DNA from: Bacillota bacterium
GTDB taxonomy: Bacteria > Bacillota > Clostridia > Lachnospirales > Lachnospiraceae
Length of the DNA: 64,000 nt
Assembly: GCA_023391695.1 (NCBI GenBank)
Contig: JAEWAK010000012.1
Span: forward strand, 248,001-312,000
Reading direction: 5' to 3'
Both the position numbers and the translations under genes were made by a program. This document shows positions 45,317 through 54,663 of this stretch, piece by piece; within the stretch, counting starts at the first letter, position 1, and every line of letters begins with the position of its first letter. The notes below the pieces were generated by a model, which saw only the letters and a list, made by a program, of their open reading frames with translations, did no database searches and was not told where the DNA came from.

Positions 45317-45523
45317 CCCGGTATATTATCTATTAAATAACCGGACTGAGTACGCAGGATAAACTTTCAGAAGAGATATTCAAAAACCGCAGGCGCTGTG
45401 GGGCTGCGTCGAAACTTTTTGAATGTTGCATCCGGAAGGTTAGACAAGCAATCGTCCGGTTATTTTATGCCTTATGCAAGATTCCGTTTTCATTCAGCCA
45501 AAAATCTTTTCCGGCTTTCCAAT

Positions 45524-46744
45524 TTATTTTTTGTCAATCTCAAGGAGAGTCTGGAGAAGGACATTGGCACCTTTGAAACAATTCTCGATCGGTGTATATT
45601 CTATTTCGCAGTGGCTGTGGCCTCCCGCACTGGGTACAAATATCATAGTAGTAGGTATGATATCGGTTATAAACTGGGCATCGTGGCCGGGACCGCTGTA
45701 TATCCTCTTGGTGGTATAGCCGTAATCTTTTGCATTTTTTTCAACATAGTCCACAAATTCCGGATAGAAAGAAACTGTTGCCCGGGACCAGGCTTCTTTG
45801 TAACTTACCTTACATTTTTCAACTTCTTCCGGAATGGCTTTAATAATATCCAGAACCTGTTTTATAACCTCAGGATCCTGGTGTCTGGCATCCAGGGTGA
45901 ATTTCACCAAATCCGGGATAATGGTATGAATATTCGGGTGTGCCGATATTTTGCCGGTGGTATAAACCAATTTACCGTCCAGTTTATCCAGCTCATCATG
46001 AAGGTACTGGATCGTTTTGACTGCCGCATACAATGCGTCTTTCCGGTATTTCATGGGCGTTGTCCCCGCATGGCCTGCCTGGCCGCTAAAGGTGAATTCA
46101 TAATTAATCATACCGCATACGCCTTCAACCACACCGATGTCTATGCCTTCTGCCTCCAGGACCGGCCCCTGTTCAATATGAAGTTCCACCAGGGCCAGGT
46201 ATTTCTCCGGCGACATCCGGTTGGAAATGTCCCCCAGATACCCGCTGGCTTCCAGGGCCTCCTTAAAAGTTACGCCTTCCGTATCTTTAGACACAAGCAT
46301 TTTTTCCTTGTCAAACTTTCCGGTAATGACACCGGAAGACATCATGGCAGGTTCAAAACGGGCGCCTTCTTCATTGGTCCAGATTACCACTGTCAGGGGA
46401 TGACGGTGAGGGATTTTTTCCGTAACGATAGTCTCTACTGCTTCCAATGCTGTCAGAACCCCCAGTATACCGTCATAATTGCCGCCCTGTCTGACAGAGT
46501 CCGCATGGGAACCCGACATGATTGCAGACAGCCCCTCTTCCCCGGGAACGGTTGCATAGATATTGCCCATATCATCCGTTGTTATCTTCATGCCCAGGGC
46601 TTCACATCGTTTGCAGAATTCCGCCCTTGCCATAAGAGCCTCCGGAGACAGGGAAAATCTTGTGATACCGCCATTTCCCGTATCACCGAATTTTGAAAAT
46701 GTGGTGATTTTTTCATTTAATCTTTCCTGATTGCAACTAATCAT
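45524..46744 (-). CDS. N-carbamoyl-amino-acid hydrolase (beta-ureidopropionase type, M20 family)
   Basis: 406 residues from the ATG at 46744. The bimetal M20 motifs are in place: SGSHADSVRQGGNYDGILG, WTNEEGARFEP, VELHIEQGPVLE, AGHAGTTPM and GPGHDAQF. Family members hydrolyse N-carbamoyl-L-amino acids, N-carbamoyl-beta-alanine or allantoate. In this locus, after a dihydropyrimidinase and PreA, the substrate should be N-carbamoyl-beta-alanine, giving beta-alanine, CO2 and ammonia. It is the last gene on the strand. A plus-strand frame of 432 codons overlaps it but is a shadow. Confidence 0.92.
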   Translation of the reverse strand: MISCNQERLNEKITTFSKFGDTGNGGITRFSLSPEALMARAEFCKRCEALGMKITTDDMGNIYATVPGEEGLSAIMSGSHADSVRQGGNYDGILGVLTALEAVETIVTEKIPHRHPLTVVIWTNEEGARFEPAMMSSGVITGKFDKEKMLVSKDTEGVTFKEALEASGYLGDISNRMSPEKYLALVELHIEQGPVLEAEGIDIGVVEGVCGMINYEFTFSGQAGHAGTTPMKYRKDALYAAVKTIQYLHDELDKLDGKLVYTTGKISAHPNIHTIIPDLVKFTLDARHQDPEVIKQVLDIIKAIPEEVEKCKVSYKEAWSRATVSFYPEFVDYVEKNAKDYGYTTKRIYSGPGHDAQFITDIIPTTMIFVPSAGGHSHCEIEYTPIENCFKGANVLLQTLLEIDKK

Positions 46745-46874
46745 AATAAATGCACTTCCCTTCCTGCAGCATTGCAAGTTCTGATATATACAGTTGCCTG
46801 CCGCATAATATAAATTTCAGCAAAAGCGGGACATCATCCGGGCTCCTGCCGCCGGGGTATAAATCCATACTGCC

Positions 46875-47285
46875 TCAAACCTTCACTTTCTGTTCCGGTA
46901 TACGGCAGCAGTTTTCAAGAAGCTCCTTCATATTTTCACCGGATACATAGAAAGAAATTTCCTGCCCGCCGTCCGCCCTTTCCATTATAACGGTAAATCG
47001 ATCGTCCCAATCCTCCATATAAATGGTTTTAATATCTTCCGCTTTCAAATTTAATTCCCTGCACAACCTAAGCAAGCCTTCCGAATACCTTGCATACGCA
47101 TACAACTTGCCGTCCCAGTGTACTATGAATTTAAGTTCTTGTATAAAATTGTCCTTTAGTTCGATTTCAACATTTATTTCTGTTTTGGCCTTTTTCATCT
47201 CAAACGATTCAACAGTACGGAAATGGTCCGCCGGGATTAATTTCGTTAAATCGATCACTTTTTTATTAAATCGTTCATTGGTCAT
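46875..47285 (-). CDS. Unknown protein in the pyrimidine-degradation locus
   Basis: 136 residues, GGAGGTGATTTTTGA before the ATG. I recognise no family. It is soluble and charged (VIDLTKLIPADHF, VEIELKDNFIQELKFIVHWD, IYMEDWDDRFTVIMERADG). It lies 20 bases after the alcohol dehydrogenase and 130 bases before the carbamoylase, so it is part of the operon. The predicted alternation of strands and helices suggests a small alpha/beta domain, but no function can be given. Confidence 0.75.
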   Translation of the reverse strand: MTNERFNKKVIDLTKLIPADHFRTVESFEMKKAKTEINVEIELKDNFIQELKFIVHWDGKLYAYARYSEGLLRLCRELNLKAEDIKTIYMEDWDDRFTVIMERADGGQEISFYVSGENMKELLENCCRIPEQKVKV

Positions 47286-47305
47286 TCAAAAATCACCTCC
47301 GGAGC

Positions 47306-48409
47306 TTATATTTCAAAAACTCTCTTATAGATATGAAACAAATCATTTTCTGTGGGAATTACAATACAGTTTGCTATATTTTTTGCCTGAATTGCGATAG
47401 AAGCAAATTCTAATATCTCTTTTTCCGTCAGTTTTTCTTTTTCACCAAGGAGCCCGTTTAAAATTTCCTCCAGTTCCTCCAAGCTTTTAAGCTTCATGGT
47501 TTCTAATAATACTTTGATCCGTCCGGGCTTTTCCTGTTCCACAAGTTTTAAAAATTCGGTGATTAAAAGACCGTTGGCCCGTCCGTGGTCAATATCCTTA
47601 AAATAAGTAAGGGAATATCCCATGGAATGTACTGCCGTTGTGCCGGTATGGGCAATAACCATCCCTCCGAGGGTGGAAGCGTAAAGGAGCCTGCTCCTGT
47701 CTTCTCCCGTAAGGGTAAAATTTTTAAGCTTCCCAAACTGCCCTGCTATTACGGAAATACTTTCCAATGCCAGTACATCCGTAATGGCATTGGTCCGGTT
47801 TGATAAGAATCCCTCAACGGAATGGGACAGTGCATCCACCGCTGTATTTATGGTAGTCGCATTCGAAAGGGACTCCATGTATTTACTGTCTAAAAAGGAT
47901 ACGTCGGGAAACAGAAAGGGTGCGGCAACGGTTGTTTTGGTTCTGGCCTCATCGTTGGTCAGGATGGAATACTGGGTAACCTCCGAACCGGTTCCGGCCG
48001 TGGTAGGGATAAATACCATGGGAAGTACTTTTTCTTCATATTCACCCAAAAACAGCTTTTCCCTCGGGATATCCTGGCAGGCCAGAAGGGCAATGGCTTT
48101 GGCCGCATCCATGGGGGAACCTCCGCCGATGGCTATTATAAAATCGACCTTCTCCTTCCTGGCAAAACCGGCGCCTTCATAGACACAATCCACGGTGGGA
48201 TTACTCATCACCTGATCAAAGATAATGTATTCCTGGTTATTTTCCGTAAGTGCTTTCTCAACATCCGCCAGGGAACCGTTTCGCTTTGCAGAGCTGTTTC
48301 CGGTTACCACCAATGCCTTTTTACCCATTTTTTTAAGTATATCCGCATTTTTTATAATGCAATTCTCACCCATAACTAACTTCGTGGGCATAAAAAACCG
48401 TAAATTCAT
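47306..48409 (-). CDS. Iron-containing alcohol dehydrogenase, candidate malonate-semialdehyde reductase
   Basis: 367 residues. Nucleotide-binding segment VDFIIAIGGGSPMDAAKAIAL, FIPTTAGTGSEVTQYSI, and metal ligands in AVDALSHSVEG and AHTGTTAVHSMGY with DHGRANGLL. Iron-type dehydrogenases reduce aldehydes with NAD(P)H. Placed after an aminotransferase in a pyrimidine-degradation locus, it fits reduction of malonate semialdehyde to 3-hydroxypropionate (or the methyl analogue from thymine), an inference from the known bacterial pathway. Confidence 0.9.
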   Translation of the reverse strand: MNLRFFMPTKLVMGENCIIKNADILKKMGKKALVVTGNSSAKRNGSLADVEKALTENNQEYIIFDQVMSNPTVDCVYEGAGFARKEKVDFIIAIGGGSPMDAAKAIALLACQDIPREKLFLGEYEEKVLPMVFIPTTAGTGSEVTQYSILTNDEARTKTTVAAPFLFPDVSFLDSKYMESLSNATTINTAVDALSHSVEGFLSNRTNAITDVLALESISVIAGQFGKLKNFTLTGEDRSRLLYASTLGGMVIAHTGTTAVHSMGYSLTYFKDIDHGRANGLLITEFLKLVEQEKPGRIKVLLETMKLKSLEELEEILNGLLGEKEKLTEKEILEFASIAIQAKNIANCIVIPTENDLFHIYKRVFEI

Positions 48410-48588
48410 ATCTTATCCCATCCTTATATTTCTTACCGTGATTGTCCGGTCACGGCAGTACTTGCAAACAACGCATTTTTGCGTTATGCACACAAAATAT
48501 GCTAAAAGCGAATATTTCAAACATGTTTTATATGCTTTGCGCCGGCCCTCCCGGAATCCTGACGGATTTCTCGAAATGGCTTACATAG

Positions 48589-49908
48589 TTACTCTGTATC
48601 TACTTCCGAAAGAACTTCATCCACCTTTTTAAGTTCCTCGGTTATCTGCTCTGCCGTTATGATAAGGGGCGGGGCAATTAAAATCATATTTTCATGGGAA
48701 TAGGTCATAAAGCCTTTCTTTGACAACCTTCCAATAATACTTTTCATAACCCCTTTCGGATCACTGCCGTAGGGTACGATGGGTTCTTTGGTTTCCTTGC
48801 TCTTAACCAGCTCCACCGCTGAAAATAGCCCGATATACCTGACATCTCCCACACAGGGATGTTTTTCTTTCAGTTCTTCCAGCTTTTCCCCTAAAACCCT
48901 GCTTACGGAATTGACATGCTCAAGGATTTTCGCATCGTCGTAGAATTTCAGGCAGGCAACCCCGGCTGCACAGGCAAGGGGATGACCGCTGTAGGTAAGA
49001 CCGCAGGAAAGCAGGTTATCGTCAAAATATTGTGCTACCTCTTTACTTACCGCAACGCCTCCAAGCTGTACATAACCGCAGGTTACGCCTTTGGCAAAGG
49101 TTACCAGGTCCGGTTTGATGCCAAAGTTTTCAAAGGCAAACATTTTACCGGTCCTTCCAAAACCTGCCATGACCTCATCACAGATAAGCAGAATGCCGTA
49201 GTCATCGCAGATCTGCCGGATGCCTTTTAGGTATCCATTTGGAGGAATTATAATACCGTTGGAGCCGGTTACGGTCTCCAAAACGATTGCCGCCACATTG
49301 TAAGCCCCTTCGTAGCATACCTGCTCGCGCAGCTTAGAAACATAATACTCCGCAGCGGCTTCTTCCGATTCAAAAGGTATTTTTTCCCGGTAGAGATAGG
49401 GATCAAAGAATTTAACAAATCCGGGGATGCCCGGTTCCAGGGGGTATCTTCTTGGTTCCCCTGTCAAATTACCGGCGCCAAAGGTGGAGCCGTGGTAACT
49501 GCGGTAACGGGAAAATACTTTATTCCGGCCGGTAAACATTCTGGCCATTTTCACCGCGTTCTCATTGGCATCCGCCCCGCCGTTGGTAAAGAAGATCTTA
49601 CCCATGTTATCCGGCAGGCGTTCAATTAACATCCTGGCAAGTTCCGCCCTGGGTTCACTGGCATAGCTTGGGGATATATAACAGTACTGTTCCGCCTGCT
49701 CTTTAATTGCATCCACAATATACCGGTTGCCATGGCCTACGTTAAGGTTTACCAGCTGGGCAGACATATCCGAATAGCGGTTGCCTTCCTGGTCCCACAT
49801 GTATATGCCTTCTGCTTTTGTTATGGGGACCGGATTCAGTCCCTTCTGTTTTGACCATGACTGTAAAACATATCTGGTCTGTGTATTTTTCATTTCCTCC
49901 GATGTCAT
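48589..49908 (-). CDS. Class III aminotransferase, beta-alanine type
   Basis: 439 residues from the ATG at 49908 (GGAG eight bases upstream); an upstream ATG at 49926 overlaps the pucR stop as ATGA and would add six residues. PLP-enzyme landmarks: GGADANENAVKMARMFTGR, YRSYHGSTFGAGN, ICDEVMAGFGRTGKMFAFE and TFAKGVTCGYVQLGG with the PLP lysine. Class III enzymes of this kind act on omega-amino acids. In this setting it should convert beta-alanine to malonate semialdehyde, the step after the carbamoylase. Confidence 0.92.
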   Translation of the reverse strand: MTSEEMKNTQTRYVLQSWSKQKGLNPVPITKAEGIYMWDQEGNRYSDMSAQLVNLNVGHGNRYIVDAIKEQAEQYCYISPSYASEPRAELARMLIERLPDNMGKIFFTNGGADANENAVKMARMFTGRNKVFSRYRSYHGSTFGAGNLTGEPRRYPLEPGIPGFVKFFDPYLYREKIPFESEEAAAEYYVSKLREQVCYEGAYNVAAIVLETVTGSNGIIIPPNGYLKGIRQICDDYGILLICDEVMAGFGRTGKMFAFENFGIKPDLVTFAKGVTCGYVQLGGVAVSKEVAQYFDDNLLSCGLTYSGHPLACAAGVACLKFYDDAKILEHVNSVSRVLGEKLEELKEKHPCVGDVRYIGLFSAVELVKSKETKEPIVPYGSDPKGVMKSIIGRLSKKGFMTYSHENMILIAPPLIITAEQITEELKKVDEVLSEVDTE

Positions 49909-49922
49909 ACATTCCACTCCAT

Positions 49923-51092
49923 TCATAAATTATTTTCAAGGATTTCCTTGATATTGAATGCCAGCCAAAGCCTGGCAATATCATCGTATTCCAGCTTAAT
50001 TCCCAGATACTCGCGTATCATTTTCATCTTGTAATTCACCGTGTTCCTGTGAACGTTCATCTGTGCCGAGACTTTTTGTATACTTCCGTTATTTTCAAGA
50101 TAGCATTTTAGGGTGTTTAAATAATCCGTACCGTGGGCCGTATCATGTTCCAGGATTTTATTGATGGTATCATTTAAGTATCTTTTTAATATGCCGGCAT
50201 CCTCCACTGCAAAAATAAGCTTATAAATACCGGTATCCTGATATTTTAAAATCGGTTTTTCCAGCAGTTTTGCCGTATTGGAAGCGGTAACGGCCTGCTT
50301 GTAGCAGGTCTGCATGCCGCCATAACCTATAATCGTATCCGATATCCCCACATGAAACCTGACATTTTCAAACCGGGCGGACAGTTCCCTGCTGACAATC
50401 CTGGCATGGGCTTCCATCTGGGAATTGTTTACCCCGGACCCGGCCATGACCAGATAATTTTCCTGGTCAAAGATACAGATAGGCTTTTCCACACTGGTCA
50501 TTATACTTTCCATATCAAACCGTATCGTCTGCCAGTCCTCACCGGATATAACCGTATCCTTGCGTCCCGCCTGTAAAAGCAGCAAAGTATATTCCACATA
50601 ATTATGAAAACCTCTTCTGTCCAGGGTGCCCGCATAGGCCTCTTTATTTTCGGGTGAAAATATTAAATTCCGGAAGGCCGCGGCTATACTCGTTTCATTT
50701 TCTTCATTTGCTATGATTCTATGGCAGAAATCATAAGTGACATCGATTAAATGCACTTCCCAGGGAACGATAAAAAGGGGGAATTCATTTTCATCACAAT
50801 AATTGACCACGGACCTGGGAACGTTTTTGATATAAGGACCAACATTCAATACCAGACCGATTGCTCCATGGTTGATCAGGCCTTTTACGAAATCCACGAT
50901 CCATTCCGTTCCGGTGTGGGCGATGCCGGTGGTAAGTATCAGTTCATTGCCATGTAAAAATCCCGGAACTTCACTGTCCTCCACCATATGCACCCACCGG
51001 ACCAGGCTTTTCATCCCGCTCTGTCCGGCAATGAGTTTGATGTTATAATTCTTTTCCGAATTTGCAAATAATCTGGATAACGTAATTGCCAT
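49923..51092 (-). CDS. PucR-family transcriptional regulator
   Basis: 389 residues from the ATG at 51092 with GGGAGGGG upstream. The N-terminal PucR domain (about 20-125) contains VRWVHMVEDSEVPGFLHGNE and LVLNVGPYIKNVP; the C-terminal helix-turn-helix (HTH_30) reads VSAQMNVHRNTVNYKMKMIR. PucR-type proteins regulate purine/pyrimidine breakdown. It lies in the middle of the pyrimidine locus, on the same strand, and its stop overlaps the longer form of the aminotransferase gene. It is the obvious regulator of this locus. Confidence 0.92.
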   Translation of the reverse strand: MAITLSRLFANSEKNYNIKLIAGQSGMKSLVRWVHMVEDSEVPGFLHGNELILTTGIAHTGTEWIVDFVKGLINHGAIGLVLNVGPYIKNVPRSVVNYCDENEFPLFIVPWEVHLIDVTYDFCHRIIANEENETSIAAAFRNLIFSPENKEAYAGTLDRRGFHNYVEYTLLLLQAGRKDTVISGEDWQTIRFDMESIMTSVEKPICIFDQENYLVMAGSGVNNSQMEAHARIVSRELSARFENVRFHVGISDTIIGYGGMQTCYKQAVTASNTAKLLEKPILKYQDTGIYKLIFAVEDAGILKRYLNDTINKILEHDTAHGTDYLNTLKCYLENNGSIQKVSAQMNVHRNTVNYKMKMIREYLGIKLEYDDIARLWLAFNIKEILENNL

Positions 51093-51160
51093 AAATGCCC
51101 CTCCCATGATCTCTTTTCATATATTTACTATTGGCTGGTACAGCATTGCATAAATTTCAC

Positions 51161-51272
51161 TTAATATCAGTGCCTGATATTTGCTTCAGGGCAAGGCAGA
51201 GGATGGAGGCGCAGCGTGTTACGCTGACTGACGATAACGCAGTACCGGCGTAAATAGCAGGTGCTGAATTAA
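51161..51272. repeat. Palindromic interspersed element upstream of pucR
   Basis: Left arm TTAATATCAGTGCCTGATAT mirrors the right arm (reverse complement TTAATTCAGCACCTGCTATT). The core GCAAGGCAGAGGATGGAGGC is close to the core at 54483-54504, marking the two as one family. Confidence 0.75.
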
Positions 51273-51305
51273 TTGATAATTGTGCAATGAGTTTTCAGAC
51301 ACACC

Positions 51306-52808
51306 CTAGGATACCGGGGCCGGTTTGGGTATCCGCTTCGCTCTGCCGATGGCCCCGCAGGGACAAACCAGCAGGCAGAGATGGCAGCCCACACATTTTT
51401 TCGCATGCAGCTTCGGCCTGCGTTCATCCTCAGAAAAGGAAATGGCCTGGTGCCCCGCATCCTCACAGGAAATGTAGCACCTGCCGCAGCCAACACATTT
51501 TTCCCTGTCTATAACCGGATAGACCACCGTTTTCCTGTCCAGATGATCGGGATGAACAAAACTTGGCAGGGCACTGCCGCATAATTCATGGATACTGTTA
51601 TAGCCTTTTTCCTTTAGAAAAGCTTTCATGCCCAGGATCAGGTCATCGATAATACGGTAACCGTATTGCATGACCGCCGTCGTGATCTGGATGTTTTCAC
51701 AGCCCAGCGCTATAAATTCCGCAGCGTCCTGCCAGGTTTCGATTCCTCCCATACCGCTGATGGGAACACCTCTCAGCCTTTCATGCCTTGCTATGTCATG
51801 GATAAACCTTAAAGCTACCGGCTTCACGGCCTTGCCGGAATAGCCGGATACCGCCGACCTGCCGTTAATGTGGGGAGGCGGTGCCATATCAGAAAGATCG
51901 ATGCCGCTGATACTCTTAATGGTGTTAATCGCTGCTATTCCGTCTGCTCCGCCTTCCATTGCGGCAATTGCCGGTATTTCCATATTCCCTAAATTCGGTG
52001 TCATCTTGGCAAGTATGGGAAGATGGGTTCCTTTTCTCGTATATTCGGTATACCGCTTAACCAGCTCGGGAGTCTGACCCACATCCGCACCCAGTCCATG
52101 GGCCGACATATGGGGACAGGAAAAATTACATTCAATCAGATCGACCCCGATCTCCGTTACGGCTTTCGCAAGCTTCGTCCATTCCTCTTCGGTCTGGCCC
52201 ATAATGGAAGCCACAATGATTTTATACGGGAAATCCTCTTTTAACTTCCTTAAATACTCCAGATTTTCCTCTAAGGAGTGCTCCGCAATCTGTTCTAAAT
52301 TGCGGAAACCGATAAAAGGGGTACCCTCCTTTTTTGTGGCGTCAAATCTTGGTGAAACCTCCTCGGGCGCAAGAAACCCGATGGTTTTAAAAACAATGCC
52401 GCCCCAGCCTGCCCTTAAAGCATTTGCACACATTTCATAATTACTGGCTACGACAGAAGATGACAGGAAAAAAGGATTTTCACATTTTACTCCGCAAAAT
52501 TCAACGGTTAAGTCCACATCATCCTCAAAAGCTTTCCCTGTCTCTGACAGGCCTGCCATTTCCCGGATTCTTATGGGGTAATCATAATGAATACAAGCTT
52601 TTTCACAGGGAGCATCGCAATTGTTACATAGTGCGGCTTTGATCTTACCGGATTCATTCCTTGTATTTTCAAAACGGACCGACCGGATAAAACCTGCCGG
52701 GTCAAGGTCTTCCACGCAGGCTTTGGTGCAGGCCGGCAAATAACAGAGGAGACACCTGGCGGCTTCACTTGTTAAAAAATTTTTGGCGTATAATTTGTTT
52801 ACCGGCAT
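51306..52808 (-). CDS. preA: Dihydropyrimidine dehydrogenase, PreA type with extra N-terminal Fe-S domain
   Basis: 500 residues. Residues 1-80 carry two cluster-binding groups (C19, C22, C27, C31 and C61, C64, C68, C72) like the N-terminal domain of PreT or of mammalian dihydropyrimidine dehydrogenase. Residues 100-425 are the FMN-binding TIM barrel (VEFCGVKCENPFFLSSSVVA, NFSCPHMSAHGLGADVGQTP, SGMGGIETWQDAAEF). The tail has two ferredoxin motifs (CVGCGRCYISC and CVGCHLCLLVCPC). It reduces uracil/thymine to the dihydro form or the reverse. The FAD/NADPH module present in PreT is absent here, so the electron donor is unclear. Confidence 0.92.
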   Translation of the reverse strand: MPVNKLYAKNFLTSEAARCLLCYLPACTKACVEDLDPAGFIRSVRFENTRNESGKIKAALCNNCDAPCEKACIHYDYPIRIREMAGLSETGKAFEDDVDLTVEFCGVKCENPFFLSSSVVASNYEMCANALRAGWGGIVFKTIGFLAPEEVSPRFDATKKEGTPFIGFRNLEQIAEHSLEENLEYLRKLKEDFPYKIIVASIMGQTEEEWTKLAKAVTEIGVDLIECNFSCPHMSAHGLGADVGQTPELVKRYTEYTRKGTHLPILAKMTPNLGNMEIPAIAAMEGGADGIAAINTIKSISGIDLSDMAPPPHINGRSAVSGYSGKAVKPVALRFIHDIARHERLRGVPISGMGGIETWQDAAEFIALGCENIQITTAVMQYGYRIIDDLILGMKAFLKEKGYNSIHELCGSALPSFVHPDHLDRKTVVYPVIDREKCVGCGRCYISCEDAGHQAISFSEDERRPKLHAKKCVGCHLCLLVCPCGAIGRAKRIPKPAPVS

Positions 52809-52861
52809 AAATTTACCTCCTGGTCTATTGGTTCATTTTCTGAGACTGAACAGTTAACATT

Positions 52862-54223
52862 TTATTTTTTACGGGATACACGTTTTACAAATTTACCCCA
52901 GCCGGCTTCCCCGACAAACTCTCCGCTGTCAAATACAAGTTTTCCCCTGGAGTAGGTTTGCAGGGGATATCCGTGAAGTTTCACGCCTTCCCAAATGGTA
53001 TGGTCATAATCGGAATGCATGGAGTCGCAGGTTATGGTAAAGTCTTTCTCCGTATCATATATAACAATATCCGCATCCTTGCCGGCTGTTAAAAAGCCTT
53101 TGCTCTCACAGCCGAAGATCCTTGCCGGGTTCTCACAGCATAATTCCACTACTTTGTTAAAGCTCACCCTTCCGTTATTGGCACTGGATAACATGTAAGG
53201 GTACATATTTTCTATGGCGGCGCAGCCGTTGGGAATCTTGGTAAAATCATCCTTTCCCCAGTCCTTTTCATAGCTCTGGAAAGGGCAGTGGTCCGTTGCA
53301 ATGGTATCAATATCCCCCCTCTTAATGGCTTCCCACAGGGCGTCCTGGCTTTCCTGACCCTTAATGGGCGGTGAGCAGACAAAATTCCTGCCGTCTTCCC
53401 TTTTGTAAACTTCGTTGGTAAAATGCAGATAATGGGGGCAGGTTTCCGCATAGATTTCATAGCCTTCATCCTTGGCTCTGGTCACTGCCTCCACGCCTGC
53501 TTTATTGGCAAGATGCACAATATAAAGGGATGTATTCAGTGATTTTGCCCATTGGATGGCACGTTCGTCCGCCTCCGCCTCCACAAATTCGGGCCTTGAC
53601 ATATAGTGATACCAGGCACTGGTTTTTCCCTCCGACAAATACCTTTCCGTCAGCATACCGATAATTTCTTTATTTTCCGCATGGACACTGATCTGTCCGC
53701 CGCATTCCCTGGCTTTTTCCAGTACCTTATAAAAAACCCCGTCATCCACACCGAAGTCATAGACCATAAAAACCTTAAAGGAGGGAACTCCGAATTTTAC
53801 CGCCTCTTCCATGGAATTAAGGAGTTCTCCGTGTACATCCTTAACCCCCACATGAAAGGCATAATCCACGGCGGCTTCCGGGCTGGCCAGGGCATCCCGC
53901 CTTTTCACCGTATCCACCAGATTTTCATTAAAATCCTGCAGTGCAAAATCAAAAACCGTTGTGGTACCCCCGCAGGCTGCCGCCCTGGTTCCGGCAAAAT
54001 AACCGTCTGCAGAAACCGTTCCACCAAAGGGCATGGCCAGATGGGTATGTACATCAATCGCCCCGGGCAGTACCAATTTCCCGGAAGCATCTACCACCCT
54101 GGCACCGTCCGCCGGTTTAATATCTTTTGATACCGCCACGATTTTACCGTCCGATACGGCAATATCCGCCACGTATTTCTCTTTTGAATTTACAATCGTA
54201 CCATTTTTGATAATCAGATCCAT
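52862..54223 (-). CDS. Dihydropyrimidinase
   Basis: 453 residues, AAAGGAGG before the ATG. The cyclic-amidohydrolase metal site is intact: GAIDVHTHL with H59 and H61, the lysine to be carbamylated K150 in PSFKVFMVYD, ISVHAENKE, SLYIVHLANKAG and ATDHCPF with the last metal Asp. Opens the dihydropyrimidine ring to N-carbamoyl-beta-amino acids. It is 53 bases upstream of preA on the same strand, so steps 1 and 2 of the pathway are adjacent. A hydantoinase role is possible but less likely here. Confidence 0.94.
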   Translation of the reverse strand: MDLIIKNGTIVNSKEKYVADIAVSDGKIVAVSKDIKPADGARVVDASGKLVLPGAIDVHTHLAMPFGGTVSADGYFAGTRAAACGGTTTVFDFALQDFNENLVDTVKRRDALASPEAAVDYAFHVGVKDVHGELLNSMEEAVKFGVPSFKVFMVYDFGVDDGVFYKVLEKARECGGQISVHAENKEIIGMLTERYLSEGKTSAWYHYMSRPEFVEAEADERAIQWAKSLNTSLYIVHLANKAGVEAVTRAKDEGYEIYAETCPHYLHFTNEVYKREDGRNFVCSPPIKGQESQDALWEAIKRGDIDTIATDHCPFQSYEKDWGKDDFTKIPNGCAAIENMYPYMLSSANNGRVSFNKVVELCCENPARIFGCESKGFLTAGKDADIVIYDTEKDFTITCDSMHSDYDHTIWEGVKLHGYPLQTYSRGKLVFDSGEFVGEAGWGKFVKRVSRKK

Positions 54224-54375
54224 TGATTTAACCTCCTTTTTTTAATTTAACGAAACAATCCTTGTTGCTGATACTGTCTCTTCTGTTTCCTGCCGCTTTA
54301 AAAATTTTGTTTTTTTACGGTAATATTTTCCTTAAAATAACACTTTATGGATAAAATAACCTTTTCGTAAGACGT

Positions 54376-54420
54376 AAAAGCCCCGCCTCCTTCGCTTCAA
54401 TAAAAGAGGCGGGGGACTTA
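54376..54420 (-). terminator. Hairpin between the binding-protein and dihydropyrimidinase genes
   Basis: AAGCCCCGCCTC pairs with GAGGCGGGG, followed on the minus strand by CTTTTAC. It may terminate part of the transcript from the transporter genes, making the enzyme genes a partly separate unit. Confidence 0.65.
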
Positions 54421-54426
54421 TGACTG

Positions 54427-54599
54427 GTGTGCTGTCTCATTTATTTTTAATCAAAACAGAGCTGAATATTTTGTCACCCCGCAAGGCGGAGGAAGGAGGC
54501 ATAGCGGTGGCAGTAGCAAGTATGCTGCGTCGACTGACGGCATCGCAGCGGATGACAAAATAAGCAGTGCTGTTTGGCTAATTTAAGTGAGACGCCCAC
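54427..54599. repeat. Palindromic element, apparently nested in a hairpin repeat
   Basis: Outer ends GTGTGCTGTCTCA and (right side) TGAGACGCCCAC mirror each other and match the simple hairpin at 58469-58505. Inside, CAAAACAGAGCTGAATATTT at the left mirrors the right side (reverse complement CCAAACAGCACTGCTTATTT), and the core GCAAGGCGGAGGAAGGAGGC matches 51186-51206. It looks like one element inserted into the loop of another. Confidence 0.7.
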
Positions 54600-54663
54600 T
54601 CGTATCCGGCATAAAATTTCCTTAACCGTGAGATTTACTTTTTACAGAATGCGGATACATCTC

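Noticed and set aside
45398..46696. A 432-codon plus-strand frame
   Set aside because: It lies antisense to the carbamoyl-amino-acid hydrolase, whose metal motifs are intact. The plus-strand protein is rich in His, Phe, Arg and Cys with no family resemblance and no ribosome site.
53606..54130. A 174-codon plus-strand frame
   Set aside because: Antisense to the dihydropyrimidinase catalytic region; composition typical of a shadow frame.
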